Notes: generated by a model not told the origin, from the sequence alone. 64,000 bases of DNA from Ilyomonas limi (GCF_005233845.1 NZ_SZQL01000017.1:46853-110852); one strand, 5' to 3'. Shown: positions 33,736 through 44,194, counted from the stretch's first letter. Numbers and translations: made by a program.

Positions 33736-35319
33736 TTACTGATTTATAATGGTAAAGAAGCTGAAAACGGCAGGTTCTGCCACAACGCCTTGCTGCATTA
33801 AGCCAGGACGTGGGCTGCGATCCCAAGGTGGCAAAAAACCGGCGTTGTAATAATCACTTCCCGTTTTTATTTCGGTCCAGTTCTTACCTTCTTCGCTCCA
33901 ATAAAACCTGCATTGGTAACCTTTGTCTATTTTCATTTTTAGTTGCAAAGGCATTTTTACCCTTATTTCTTCTTCCGCCAAAATCATTCTTTTTTGGTTC
34001 TTTACTTCCCATATCTGTACCGTATTGTTTTTGATACCAATGCCTACCGACTGACCTGCATCGCCATAAAGCACCAAACCTTTTAGCGAGGCATTGTAAT
34101 TGACTATTACTGTAGTGATTTCGTAATCGCCGCTTAGCGGGCGCACAGTCAACGCTGTTCCGGTAAGATTATCTGCAGCCGTTTTGCCGGAGAGATATAG
34201 CTTACCTTCTTTTACTTTATAATCTGGCTGTGTATGACGAAAATCCCATTGCCAGGCACCAGACAAACTATCTTTTGAAAAATCATCCCTAAAGTTCTTT
34301 TTTATCGCTACTTTCTCTCCTAAAGGTTGAATGTATGGCCAACCGGTTTGCGCATCCCAGGTTACTGCTGCCAGCATGCCTTGTCTGCCGGTATATACAC
34401 CATCCGTTTTGCTATACGCATGATACAGATAAAAATCTTTTCCTTCTTTGGAGGTTACAATTGTACCATGCCCCGTGCATTTCCAATCTTCCGTTTGGGA
34501 CAGGATGGGGTTATTAGAAAACCTGACATAAGGCCCCTTCAACGAAGCAGACCTCGCTACCGCTACCTGATAACTACAACCACCTCCGCAACAATTTCCT
34601 ACAGAATAAAACAAATAATAGTAGCCATTCCGCTTCACCAGGCACTGACCTTCCAAACCCTTTTTTTCATCATCGCGCAGCAGCATAAACGGTTCTCCTT
34701 CTACTTTCAATCCATCATTTGAAAGCCGGCTGCCCAAAATCTCAATCGGGCGCTGATCCAGCCCGTATGCTTTCCAGGTGATGTATAATTTACCACTATC
34801 CTCCATCACAAACGGATCAATAGCTTCTTTTCCAAACTCCAGCAAAATACCATGATCGGTAAAACCTTTTGCGGGATCCTGAGAAGTAGCCACACCAATG
34901 CAGGAAATACCATCGCTTTTTTTCCTTGCAACATAATACACATAATACATTCCATTATGGTAAAAAAGTTCGGGCGCCCAAAAAGACGCTGATGCCCAGG
35001 ACGGCGTTTTTGAAAACACATAACCGATCTGCTGCCACTGCAATAAGTTGGTAGATTGAAACAACGGATAATGCGGCGCCCACTCCGAGGAAGTACCCGA
35101 GGCATAATACATATCGCCCTGCCGTATGATGGAAGGGTCGGCAAAATCACCTGGAATTACAGGATTTTCCTTGTTCTTGCTACTATCTGCCGGATAGATT
35201 GCAGCTATTTCATGCTTGTTTTGGCTTATTGTATTTTTTTTATGAGAATAACATTCTGCCTTATCACTCAAAAAATAAACAAGCGAAAAGAAGAAAGGCA
35301 GCAGAAAGAGTGTTTTCAT
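33736..35319 (-). CDS. Secreted GH43 glycosidase with C-terminal beta-sandwich
   Basis: GH43 enzymes are inverting arabinofuranosidases or xylosidases. The five-bladed propeller has its three acidic residues in place: D61 in F-A-D-P-S, D168 in A-I-D-P-F, and E223 in L-E-G-Q. An N-terminal hydrophobic segment of about 18 residues is a probable signal. From about residue 345 the R-D-D-F-S section begins a beta-sandwich like those of GH43 xylosidases. The sequence includes a C-C-G-G-G-C cluster near residues 243-248. It is the last gene of the SusC/SusD locus, so its substrate is probably the polysaccharide imported there. Arabinose- or xylose-type linkages are inference. Confidence 0.9.
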   Translation of the reverse strand: MKTLFLLPFFFSLVYFLSDKAECYSHKKNTISQNKHEIAAIYPADSSKNKENPVIPGDFADPSIIRQGDMYYASGTSSEWAPHYPLFQSTNLLQWQQIGYVFSKTPSWASASFWAPELFYHNGMYYVYYVARKKSDGISCIGVATSQDPAKGFTDHGILLEFGKEAIDPFVMEDSGKLYITWKAYGLDQRPIEILGSRLSNDGLKVEGEPFMLLRDDEKKGLEGQCLVKRNGYYYLFYSVGNCCGGGCSYQVAVARSASLKGPYVRFSNNPILSQTEDWKCTGHGTIVTSKEGKDFYLYHAYSKTDGVYTGRQGMLAAVTWDAQTGWPYIQPLGEKVAIKKNFRDDFSKDSLSGAWQWDFRHTQPDYKVKEGKLYLSGKTAADNLTGTALTVRPLSGDYEITTVIVNYNASLKGLVLYGDAGQSVGIGIKNNTVQIWEVKNQKRMILAEEEIRVKMPLQLKMKIDKGYQCRFYWSEEGKNWTEIKTGSDYYNAGFLPPWDRSPRPGLMQQGVVAEPAVFSFFTIINQ

Positions 35320-35570
35320 GTTATTATTTTAAACGGGTAAATGTAGTGAAGAATCCATTTGGCACCGGTAGCATTCCACAAGTGACTAACCTCTATCACG
35401 GTGCAGTACATACCCAGGTTTTAGCACATCTGAACTTCACCAACCCCTCTATTTTGGTAAATTCTCTAAGCATAATACAGAAATGAGTTCTGCACAATAT
35501 AATAGTAAAGAGGAGCTGAGACAGCTCCTCTTTACCAAACTTATACCATCGTATTACTCAAATAGGAAGA

Positions 35571-37034
35571 TCAATAACCTTTATCACTATTGGATGGCAA
35601 CTCATTATTGGTGTCTATTTCGCGCTGAGGATACGGGAATATATTATATCTTGGATTAACGCTTATACCTTTAGCTGCCTGAACTCTTTCCTCAAGCTGG
35701 CCTGTCCTTACCAAATCAAACCAACGGTGACCTTCGGCAGCAAGCTCCTTTCTTCTTTCTGTAAGTATTTCCGCTCTGAAAGTTTCTAGGTCGTTAATAT
35801 CCACATATGTGAGACCAGCCCGGTTTCTCACCATTTCCAGGTAATCATTTGCAACAGTTAAGTTCCCGAGTTCTGCTTCTGCCTCCGCGTACATAAGGAG
35901 TACGTCAGCATATCTTATCACAGGAAAATCCTGCTGCGAATCGCCCCCGTTCGGCTCTACCGACTGATCCCAGTACTTTTGAAAATAAGGATCACTGAGT
36001 TTCACAACACTGCCATCGTCTGCTACAAATTCTGTCATAAAGGTGACGCTCTTTCTTTCGTCGTCATCAGAAAATGAATTATATAAATCCCAGGTGGCTA
36101 CTTGCCAGCCCTGGGTATTCCTGACGTTACTCCTCTTTTCTGTAAGCTCTTTGGGTAGCAGCCTTACATTAAATTGCCCGAACTCCCAAAAAGAAATGGT
36201 GCCGCCAGCATCGCCATTACTAACCGAAAAAATAGCTTCCTTGCCATTCCTGTTCGACTGTTTAAATACATCTGCAAAATGCTCCCATAACCCATATTTA
36301 TTTGATCGGATTACTTCCAGCGCTTTGGCCGCAGCTTTATCCCACTCCTTTCTTGTCAGGTACACTTTCGCAAGCAACGATTTTGCTGCACCGCTCGTTG
36401 CCCTTCCTTCCTCAATGTCTCCATCGGCGGGTAAAGCTTCTGCTGACTGAAGATCACTGATTATCTGTGCATAAACGTCATCCACACTGGAGACACCGAT
36501 GTTAATAGGCGCGTCTTCGGTTGTTATAAGCGGAATCGGACCGTACATCCTTACCAGGTTGAAATACATCAATGCTCTTAGGAACTTCGATTCATTTACA
36601 AGCCTGTCCCGCAGGGTTGGGTCCATATCTATACCGGGAATTCTGTTAATGGCAATATTTGCCACAGTTATCGTTTTATAATGGCTGCGCCATATACTGA
36701 GAATAGCCCCATTTTCCGCATTCCAGGCAAAATCATCGAGTTGATCCATCGAATTGTCGGTTTGCTTATTAGCCATTTCATCAGAAGCCAGCCCCATTGC
36801 AATCCACGTTGTACTATGGTATGGACCATCACCATTGTCAAAATAAGATCCTAAGCTGGCGTAAATGGCATTGGTTGCGGCTATAGCATCTTCTTCCGTT
36901 TTGTAAAAATTGGCACTGAATACTCTATCCTTAGGCTCTTCTTTCAAAAATTTCTCGCACGAACTTAACCAGATCACCGCGAGTAAAAAGGCCACTGCAA
37001 ATGTTCTTATATTTATAAAGCTTTTCATTTTCAA
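35571..37034 (-). CDS. SusD/RagB family glycan-binding lipoprotein
   Basis: SusD proteins form the lid over the SusC channel and bind the glycan at the cell surface. The lipobox W-L-S-S-C ends at Cys26, followed by E-K-F-L-K-E-E-P, which is typical. TPR-like helices are recognisable from F-L-R-A-L-M-Y-F-N-L-V-R-M-Y-G-P-I-P-L. The C-terminal part has V-I-R-Y-A-D-V-L-L-M-Y-A-E-A and E-R-R-K-E-L-A-A-E-G-H-R-W-F-D-L-V-R, both diagnostic. Its start is 21 bases after the susC stop, so the two are co-transcribed. Confidence 0.96.
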   Translation of the reverse strand: MKMKSFINIRTFAVAFLLAVIWLSSCEKFLKEEPKDRVFSANFYKTEEDAIAATNAIYASLGSYFDNGDGPYHSTTWIAMGLASDEMANKQTDNSMDQLDDFAWNAENGAILSIWRSHYKTITVANIAINRIPGIDMDPTLRDRLVNESKFLRALMYFNLVRMYGPIPLITTEDAPINIGVSSVDDVYAQIISDLQSAEALPADGDIEEGRATSGAAKSLLAKVYLTRKEWDKAAAKALEVIRSNKYGLWEHFADVFKQSNRNGKEAIFSVSNGDAGGTISFWEFGQFNVRLLPKELTEKRSNVRNTQGWQVATWDLYNSFSDDDERKSVTFMTEFVADDGSVVKLSDPYFQKYWDQSVEPNGGDSQQDFPVIRYADVLLMYAEAEAELGNLTVANDYLEMVRNRAGLTYVDINDLETFRAEILTERRKELAAEGHRWFDLVRTGQLEERVQAAKGISVNPRYNIFPYPQREIDTNNELPSNSDKGY

Positions 37035-37055
37035 TTTTATTTAAGCAGGTGATAA

Positions 37056-40000
37056 TTAAAACCCTATGTTAAGACCAACGGTGTACGTTTTGGCGAGTGG
37101 ATACCCTCCATAATCAACTCCTACTATATCCGTTGTGCCACCATACGCGTTACCTTCAGGATCAAAGCCACTATAGCCGGTCACCGTCCATAAGTTCGTA
37201 CCACTTACATATAATCTAACGTTGCTTAAACCCATTCTTTTCAAAGCAGATGACGGAAGATTATATCCTAACGTTACGTTTTTCAATCTCAGGTAAGATG
37301 CATCTTCGATGAATCTTGAAGAGAATACGTTATCATTGGCATCGGTGTATGCACGGGGATATTTATTACCGGGATGCTGCGGAGTCCAGCGGTTGAGTGC
37401 AACATCTGCCAGAACGTTTTGTTTTCCATTGAGATTTGCCAAATCTGCCAAATTCTGGTTGATCAGTTCATTGCCTTGTGACCCCTGAAAAAAGAATGAT
37501 AAAGTAAGATTTTTAAAGCTTAGGGTATTATTAAGCCCCCAGGTAAAATCTGGTTGCGCGCTGCCGATGATCGTTCTGTCAAACTCATTTACAATACCAT
37601 CGGGCGCACCACCCGGACCGCTGATGTCTTTATACTTCAGGTCTCCGGGAGCCGGATTCGTTCCCGTAAGTATAGGACTTTTGGCTATGTCGTCGGCATT
37701 CTGAAAAATTCCGTCAAACACATAGCCATAGAACGATCCAACGGGTTGTCCTACCCGGAGAACATTGCCGGCAATCAAATGAACATCCTCATCGCTTACA
37801 AGTTCAGTAACCTTATTTCGGTTTACTGAGAAATTGACCGACGTTGTCCAATTAAGCACTCCATCAAAATTGACCGAACTAAGCGACAAGTCAACCCCTT
37901 TGTTTGTGATGTTACCTACATTGGTCAGCGAACTGCCGAAGCCTGTTGTATAGGGCAGCGGAGTGCTAAGTAACAGGTCTTTGGTGTTCTTGTGATATAC
38001 CTCCGCAGTAAGACTCAATCTTCCCCTAAAAACCGCCATGTCAATACCTACATTAGCCTGGTCTGTTGTTTCCCATTTTAAAAGTTTGTTAGGATATTGG
38101 ATAGGCTGTCTGCCGCGAACTGCAGTTATGATATTTCCGTTACTAAAAACGCCCTCGATACCACTGCCGGATATTAATGCCAGAGACTGGTAGGGAGGAA
38201 TAGACTGGTTTCCTGTTCGTCCATAACTGGCTCTGAGTTTCAGGTCTGAAATAAAGCTGACATTTTTCATAAATGGTTCCTCAGACATTCTCCACGCAAA
38301 AGCTCCGGATGGAAAAAAGCCATACTTATTGCCTTCAGCAAACTTCGAAGAACCATCCACCCTACCTGTAAGAGTGAACAGATATTTATTCATCAGCGAG
38401 TAGTTTAGTCTGCCGAAATAAGAGGCTATGCTCCATTCTGTTTCACCATTCGACAGCGGCTGAGGGTTCTCTCCTGCACTTATATTGTGCCAGCCTGTTG
38501 TGGATTCAGGAAAGCCAAAAGCATACATACTGGTCGTTTCGTTTCTAAACTTCTGGAACTCCAATCCTGCAAGTGCGTTAATACTGTTGTTTGCATTAAT
38601 TTGCTTGTTGTATGTAAGCGTATTGGTATTCAGCCACGTCAATGCTTCCAGCGTAGCAATGGATGCTTCCCCCATACTGTTTTCTGTCCGCTTAAGGAAG
38701 TTAGGACCAAAAGTATTAGACTTTGTAGACAAAGCATCTATACCAAAACTGGACCTCAGTGATAAACCTTCGATAATTTCGTATTGAGCAAACACGGTTC
38801 CGAGTAAACGGGAAGTTGTAGTTACAGCTTCATACTCCCTTGCCTCCGCGATAGGGTTGGCCACTGCATCTCTCCTGTCATGAGCAAACGTGTATCCTCC
38901 CGCTCTTGAGGAATCATAAACAGGAAGAATGGGATTGAATAAAAGTGCGTTGTAAACTACCCCTTGCACAACGGGAGCAGGCCCGGTTAAAACACCATTT
39001 GTTTGCATTCTATTGTAAGAGATGTTAGTTCCGACAGTCAGCTTTTTACTAACTTCTGTTTCAAGATTTGTTCTGAAGGAATACCGGTTTAAGTCGGAAC
39101 CAACTACAATACCCTTCTGAGAAAAGTATCCTCCACCAACTGCGTATCTCGTTTTTTCGTTGCCGCCAGTCACTGAAAGCTGAACATTAGCAATCGGCGC
39201 CTGCTGAAAAAGCGCTTCCTGCCAGTCGGTTCCTTTTCCTAAACTTTGAGGATTAGGGTAAACCGGCGTACGACCAGCATTTTGTTCAGCCTCATTTACC
39301 AGTTCTGCATACTGAGCAGCATTTAACAGATTTAGCTTTTTAGTAGCTTCCTGCACACCGTAGTAGGATTCAAGATTCAGAGAAGCTTTTCCTGCCTTTC
39401 CTTTCCTTGTGGTGATTAATACTACTCCGTTGGCGGCTCTTGATCCATATATTGCTGTGGCTGATGCATCTTTTAATATCTCAATGGACTCAATGTCACT
39501 GGGGTTTATGGTGGCCAACGGGCTTACCGCAGGACCTCGTCCACCAATGGACATCTCACTGGTATTACTATTGATTAATAAACCATCAATAACATATAAC
39601 GGTTCGCTACTTGCATTTACAGAAGTTGTACCCCTGATTCTTATGTTCGTACCACCGCCCGGGGCACCAGTTGCCTGAACTACCTGAACGCCTGCCGCCC
39701 TTCCTTGTAATGCCTGATCAAATGTAGTTACAGGAACTGCTTTTAATTGCTCGGAAGAAATGGAGACTACCGATCCGGTGAGATCGGATTTCTTTACTGT
39801 TCCATACCCCACCACTACCACTTCGTTCAGTTTACTGGCATTTTCTACTAAAGTCACATCAAATCTGCTTTGCCCGTTTACCGCTACTTCTTTTATGGCA
39901 AATCCAACAAGTGAAAACACCAGGGTATCACTATTACTTGTTACATTGATGCGAAAATTGCCGGCGTTATCTGAAGTAGAACCAACCGTAGTATTTTTAA

Positions 40001-40127
40001 TCATGATGCTCACTCCCGGAAGACTTTTTCCTTCTATATCTGTGACCTTCCCCGTCACAGTTTGCTGAGCCTTTATTGCAGGCCAAATGGAGGCTATTAA
40101 TAAGCCTAATAGTAGCATTTGTTTCAT
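37056..40127 (-). CDS. SusC/RagA TonB-dependent outer-membrane transporter
   Basis: SusC proteins are 22-strand barrels that import oligosaccharides using TonB energy. The signal peptide ends at I-K-A-Q. A carboxypeptidase-D-regulatory-like domain follows (V-T-G-K-V-T-D to residue 100), then a plug with V-V-V-G-Y-G-T-V-K-K-S-D-L-T-G and I-E-I-L-K-D-A-S-A-T-A-I-Y-G-S-R. The C-terminal strand ends Y-T-V-G-L-N-I-G-F. The length of 1023 is standard. Three short iterations of a 21-22-bp sequence lie 105 to 160 bases upstream. No local regulator (HTCS, SARP or anti-sigma) is present. Confidence 0.96.
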   Translation of the reverse strand: MKQMLLLGLLIASIWPAIKAQQTVTGKVTDIEGKSLPGVSIMIKNTTVGSTSDNAGNFRINVTSNSDTLVFSLVGFAIKEVAVNGQSRFDVTLVENASKLNEVVVVGYGTVKKSDLTGSVVSISSEQLKAVPVTTFDQALQGRAAGVQVVQATGAPGGGTNIRIRGTTSVNASSEPLYVIDGLLINSNTSEMSIGGRGPAVSPLATINPSDIESIEILKDASATAIYGSRAANGVVLITTRKGKAGKASLNLESYYGVQEATKKLNLLNAAQYAELVNEAEQNAGRTPVYPNPQSLGKGTDWQEALFQQAPIANVQLSVTGGNEKTRYAVGGGYFSQKGIVVGSDLNRYSFRTNLETEVSKKLTVGTNISYNRMQTNGVLTGPAPVVQGVVYNALLFNPILPVYDSSRAGGYTFAHDRRDAVANPIAEAREYEAVTTTSRLLGTVFAQYEIIEGLSLRSSFGIDALSTKSNTFGPNFLKRTENSMGEASIATLEALTWLNTNTLTYNKQINANNSINALAGLEFQKFRNETTSMYAFGFPESTTGWHNISAGENPQPLSNGETEWSIASYFGRLNYSLMNKYLFTLTGRVDGSSKFAEGNKYGFFPSGAFAWRMSEEPFMKNVSFISDLKLRASYGRTGNQSIPPYQSLALISGSGIEGVFSNGNIITAVRGRQPIQYPNKLLKWETTDQANVGIDMAVFRGRLSLTAEVYHKNTKDLLLSTPLPYTTGFGSSLTNVGNITNKGVDLSLSSVNFDGVLNWTTSVNFSVNRNKVTELVSDEDVHLIAGNVLRVGQPVGSFYGYVFDGIFQNADDIAKSPILTGTNPAPGDLKYKDISGPGGAPDGIVNEFDRTIIGSAQPDFTWGLNNTLSFKNLTLSFFFQGSQGNELINQNLADLANLNGKQNVLADVALNRWTPQHPGNKYPRAYTDANDNVFSSRFIEDASYLRLKNVTLGYNLPSSALKRMGLSNVRLYVSGTNLWTVTGYSGFDPEGNAYGGTTDIVGVDYGGYPLAKTYTVGLNIGF

Positions 40128-40232
40128 AATGTTATTAATTAAGCAGGTATGGATGAATTGTTAGGAATATGCAGGTATTTCAAAAAATCCGGAATATAAA
40201 ATGGCAGGCATTTATCGGAACTCATAGGAAGG

Positions 40233-40285
40233 TTTTAGCGTGTTAGAAAAATCGTTTTTGCAAGTAGGAAAATCGTTTTAGCAAG
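40233..40285. promoter_or_regulatory. Three iterated 21-22-bp sites upstream of susC
   Basis: AAAAATCGTTTTTGCAAG (40247-40264) and AAAATCGTTTTAGCAAG (40269-40285) are near-identical. A more divergent GGTTTTAGCGTG precedes them. The TTTTAGC or TTTTTGC blocks start at 40233, 40255 and 40276, so spacing is 22 and 21 bases, two helical turns. This is the pattern of an operator for a dimer or for cooperative binding. Confidence 0.55.
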
Positions 40286-40402
40286 ATAAAGTATTTAAAT
40301 AGATATTAAACAATAATTTCTTCAGATTATTTATATTAATTTGAATCTGGCCAGCAATCAGGTCTGGACAAACAGCCCAAAACTGTTTGATTCATTTCCG
40401 CC

Positions 40403-43400
40403 TTACCGGTGTTTTTTGTTATAGCTACGTCCATTTCCTTGCGAATCTATAATTACAACCGAATCCGCCTCCGGAGGAACTTCAACTGTTCGGGATGATT
40501 GGGACAGGTAACCTGAACCGTAATAGAATTCGAGTTTTCTTTTGCGGGAATCCTTTGTTATCAGCGAACCAAAGACATCCGTATGCTGTAATTTAAAAAG
40601 CGTCGTTCCTTGTGGGATTTTCTGAGAATAAGCAAGTAAGCTATCGGAATTGGAGGCTCCGGCAATCAGCGCCTCACCGCTTCCCGAATATAACTGTATC
40701 AACGATCTCGAATCGGAATTAATAAAGAAGCCGCTTTCAGAAACAGGGACATTTGCAAAGTTTCCTTTGCCATTTCCCCTTAGGTATAACCCGGTGAAAG
40801 CATCGTACCGCCCGATGGAAACATCGGGAGCGTACCAGTTTCCCGTAAGCAGACAGTCAAGATTTCCGTCATGGTCAACATCCCTGATAATAATGCCATT
40901 GACCGGAGCAAACTGAGCTTGTATTGGTAATGGCTTTAGTTCGAATTTTCCTCCTCCGAGGTTTTCTAAATAGGATGTGGAAAAGCAGGTGCTTTTTAAA
41001 ACAGAAGCCTTCTTGTAAATTTCAGACGGGATGATATCCGTTATAGTTGCTTTTGCAAAGTCATTATACATAAAGAACTTTTTCCCTAAACGCGGCATTT
41101 GCCCGAGCATTACATCTTTGGATGACCAAGGATAATTTTTCCCCCCGTTATACCATGTTAGTATCGTATGAGGAATTCCACTTTGATCAAAATCACCGGA
41201 AATTAAAGTCAGTGGTTCGCTCATTGAGGCACGAAAAGGGTTGTTCAATCCCAGGTTTCCTATTATATAATCCATATCGCCATCATTGTCTATATCCCCG
41301 CCGGCAATACTGTTCCACCATCCAGAGGTCTCACCCAATCCCGCAGAAGCGGTCACATTGATTAACTTTCCTCCGACATTTTTAAAAATTGTTATGGGCA
41401 TCCATTCACCTACAACCAGTAAATCTATCAGTGAATCATTGTCAAAATCCGTCCATAGCGCCGATGTTACCATGCCTATATTTTTCAGTCCACCGCATAT
41501 CCGATCTGTCGCATTGATAAACTTCCCCCCTCTGTTTTCAAGAATATAACTTTCGGGTGCCAGTGGGTATTTTCCGGGAGAAAATCTACCGCCCACAAAC
41601 AGATCTAGATCGCCATCCCTGTCAAAATCCGCAGCCGTTACGCAAGAGCCACTTGCTGTAATAACTGGCAGCGCTCCGGAATCCTTTTTAAAATTGCCTT
41701 TGCCATCATTTTTATAGAGTCTGTCCTGATAGAAGGCGGATCCCTCAGCAAACTCACTCCCCCCGCTCACGATATATAAATCCAAATCATTGTCGTTATC
41801 AGCGTCAAATAACAACGCTCCCATATCTTCATACTCTATGTCATGAGCAAAATCCTGTTTGGTGAAATGACCGGATTTATCCTGAAAATAAAAGCTTCCG
41901 GCATTTCCAGCGGAGCCTCCGATAAAGAAGTCGTCAAGTCCGTTGCCATCCACGTCTCCTGCTGCCATTGCAGGTCCCATGGTCGAGTACGTATGAGGCA
42001 TTAATGGCTTAGATGTCAGGTCTGAGTACCTGTTTTCCTTGTGAAGGAACCGGATTCCCTTCAAAGCCGAAACCTCTGAAAAGATCGTCGGACTTTTATT
42101 AGGTTTTTCGTGCAACTTAACCGCAGCATCTTTCTTGTTGACTACGATGCGCTGATTAACAGGAACATCAACCAATTGCTGGACTTTACCATCCGGCCAC
42201 AACACATTGACAGAATCAATCACATTGATATTTCCAAGTCCAAAATGAATCACGTTCGTTACAGAAGATTCATATCCGCGGTATAAATTATGTTCATAAT
42301 ATTGAATATTTCCCTGATGATATATCGTAACCTTTGTTCCCAGGCCGAATGTGTTCAAAGAGTCACCTACCAGGGAAATCTGCAGATAATTATTTTTTTT
42401 AGTTTTTTCTGACTCATTTCTGTAAATGAATGCTTCATCGTTAATGTTGTTAATCACCAAATCCAGGTCGCCGTCGTTATCAAGGTCGGCAAAGGCATCG
42501 CCATTCGAAAAGCTGGGCTGATCAAATCCCCAATCAACTGCTTTTGAGAATGTGAGATTGTGATTATTCTTAAAAGCATAATTGGGAAGCTTTACCCCCT
42601 GCTGTTTGTTCATGAGCTCAAGCAGTGTTTTATTGGCAGCTTTTGCATCCTGCAGCACCGTTTTGTTGTGGCTGTAAACGATGAAATCCCTATCAGTGAT
42701 ATCTTTCAGGTATCCGTTGGTAATGAAAAGATCCTTGAATCCATCGTTGTCGAAATCGGCAAATAAAGGACTCCAACTCCAATCTGTCTTATCTACACCA
42801 GCCAGTTGCGCAATTTCGCTAAAATGTCCATTTCCATTGTTGAGTTGGAGTGTATTCCTCATATACTGAGGCTCGTATCCTCTTTCGAGCATGAAATCGA
42901 AGTTTTCATTGGTCATGCTTCCCAACATCATCTTTTGTCTATAGTTATCTTCAGGAAGCATGTCCACCACTACAATATCCGGGTGTCCATCATTATTAAA
43001 ATCGGAAACATCAGCCCCCATTCCGTTATAGCTCTCATGCTTTAGGTACGCTCTTATTCTGTTGGTAAAAGTTCCGTTCTGATTATTAATGTACAGCAGA
43101 TCGTTGCTACTAAAGTCGTTGGAGACATATATGTCTGGCCAACCATCTGAGTTAATATCACTGATTGCCACACCTAATCCATATCCTTCTATCTGTATTC
43201 CTGCCTGTGCGGACACATCTGTGAATGTGGGGTGTCCATTGCGAATATTTCCGTTGTTCCTGTATAATTTATCCGTATTTCTGCCCTCGCCATGCTCTTT
43301 TATGGGGTCGATATTATTTACTGTTTTCGGCGAATGATCATGTGTTAACAAGTAAAGATCTAAATCCCCGTCTTTGTCGTAGTCAAAAAAGGCGGCTTGC

Positions 43401-43924
43401 GTGGTGTACGCGGTATCTGCTATACCATAGGCCTGAGCTGACTCTGTAAACGTGTTGTTTCTGTTGTTAATAAATAACTGGTTTGCCCGATCACCCGGAA
43501 TTTTACTTCCAGCCCGACAAACGTAAATATCTAAGTAACCATCATTGTTAATGTCAACAACAGCTACCCCGGTACACCATCCTTTTGTAGTGATGCCTGC
43601 TTGTTGAGTAATATCCTGAAACTGGAAATTTTCCTTGTTTAAATAAAGCTTTGATGTAACCATATTGCCGGTAAAAAAAACATCTGTTAATCCATCGTTA
43701 TTGATGTCTCCCACACCAACACCACCGCCGTTATAGAAGTACATGTATTCCAGAATATTTAGCGAATCGCTTTGCGTAATAACATTAGAAAAAGTGATCC
43801 CGGTTTCATTTGAAGGAAGTAGTTTGAATAAAGCGTTAGGCTTTTGACTATCAGATGTACAACCTGACATGAAAAGTGTTAAGATGATGAATAAAGAAAA
43901 AATGAGTCGCAAAGCAATATTCAT
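40403..43924 (-). CDS. Very large VCBS/FG-GAP repeat lipoprotein with UnbV/ASPIC domain
   Basis: A cell-surface lipoprotein of 1173 residues. The lipobox L-F-M-S-G-C ends at Cys22. Repeats of the type D-I-N-N-D-G-Y-L-D-I-Y, a calcium-binding beta-propeller motif, occur throughout. The UnbV/ASPIC domain lies about residues 520-610 (N-Y-L-Q-I-S-L to V-L-W-P-D-G-K-V-Q). A second propeller follows it. Homologues are often found next to SusC/SusD pairs, and may assist glycan capture or adhesion. Its stop lies 275 bases upstream of the susC start on the same strand, so it may belong to the locus or have its own promoter. Confidence 0.88.
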   Translation of the reverse strand: MNIALRLIFSLFIILTLFMSGCTSDSQKPNALFKLLPSNETGITFSNVITQSDSLNILEYMYFYNGGGVGVGDINNDGLTDVFFTGNMVTSKLYLNKENFQFQDITQQAGITTKGWCTGVAVVDINNDGYLDIYVCRAGSKIPGDRANQLFINNRNNTFTESAQAYGIADTAYTTQAAFFDYDKDGDLDLYLLTHDHSPKTVNNIDPIKEHGEGRNTDKLYRNNGNIRNGHPTFTDVSAQAGIQIEGYGLGVAISDINSDGWPDIYVSNDFSSNDLLYINNQNGTFTNRIRAYLKHESYNGMGADVSDFNNDGHPDIVVVDMLPEDNYRQKMMLGSMTNENFDFMLERGYEPQYMRNTLQLNNGNGHFSEIAQLAGVDKTDWSWSPLFADFDNDGFKDLFITNGYLKDITDRDFIVYSHNKTVLQDAKAANKTLLELMNKQQGVKLPNYAFKNNHNLTFSKAVDWGFDQPSFSNGDAFADLDNDGDLDLVINNINDEAFIYRNESEKTKKNNYLQISLVGDSLNTFGLGTKVTIYHQGNIQYYEHNLYRGYESSVTNVIHFGLGNINVIDSVNVLWPDGKVQQLVDVPVNQRIVVNKKDAAVKLHEKPNKSPTIFSEVSALKGIRFLHKENRYSDLTSKPLMPHTYSTMGPAMAAGDVDGNGLDDFFIGGSAGNAGSFYFQDKSGHFTKQDFAHDIEYEDMGALLFDADNDNDLDLYIVSGGSEFAEGSAFYQDRLYKNDGKGNFKKDSGALPVITASGSCVTAADFDRDGDLDLFVGGRFSPGKYPLAPESYILENRGGKFINATDRICGGLKNIGMVTSALWTDFDNDSLIDLLVVGEWMPITIFKNVGGKLINVTASAGLGETSGWWNSIAGGDIDNDGDMDYIIGNLGLNNPFRASMSEPLTLISGDFDQSGIPHTILTWYNGGKNYPWSSKDVMLGQMPRLGKKFFMYNDFAKATITDIIPSEIYKKASVLKSTCFSTSYLENLGGGKFELKPLPIQAQFAPVNGIIIRDVDHDGNLDCLLTGNWYAPDVSIGRYDAFTGLYLRGNGKGNFANVPVSESGFFINSDSRSLIQLYSGSGEALIAGASNSDSLLAYSQKIPQGTTLFKLQHTDVFGSLITKDSRKRKLEFYYGSGYLSQSSRTVEVPPEADSVVIIDSQGNGRSYNKKHR

Positions 43925-43978
43925 TTCAGAAATAATTATAACGCATTTGAATGTACCTATATTCTATAAAATAAGTTT

Positions 43979-44194
43979 TCAATTCCGTACCCTATACAAC
44001 GTTGGTTCGAATGGTTCTGAATCCTGACTCTTTATTTTCTTCCGGGAAAACGCAGTTGTATGCCATTTTAAACTCATAAAAACTGCCCTGTTTTCCCAAC
44101 TGATCGAATCGGTTTTCACGAATAGTCCAGAGAATGAACTGCTAAATGAGAAAAGCGAAACAATGCCAAAGATGACCTTAAACATAGCCTTCAA
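43979..44194 (-). CDS. Doubtful small membrane peptide
   Basis: The 71-residue frame starts M-K-A-M-F-K-V-I-F-G-I-V-S-L-F-S-F, a plausible signal or membrane helix, but the rest is basic with no recognisable domain. It lies 54 bases upstream of the VCBS gene on the same strand. It could be a genuine small secreted peptide, a remnant of a longer gene, or chance. Confidence 0.25.
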   Translation of the reverse strand: MKAMFKVIFGIVSLFSFSSSFSGLFVKTDSISWENRAVFMSLKWHTTAFSRKKIKSQDSEPFEPTLYRVRN

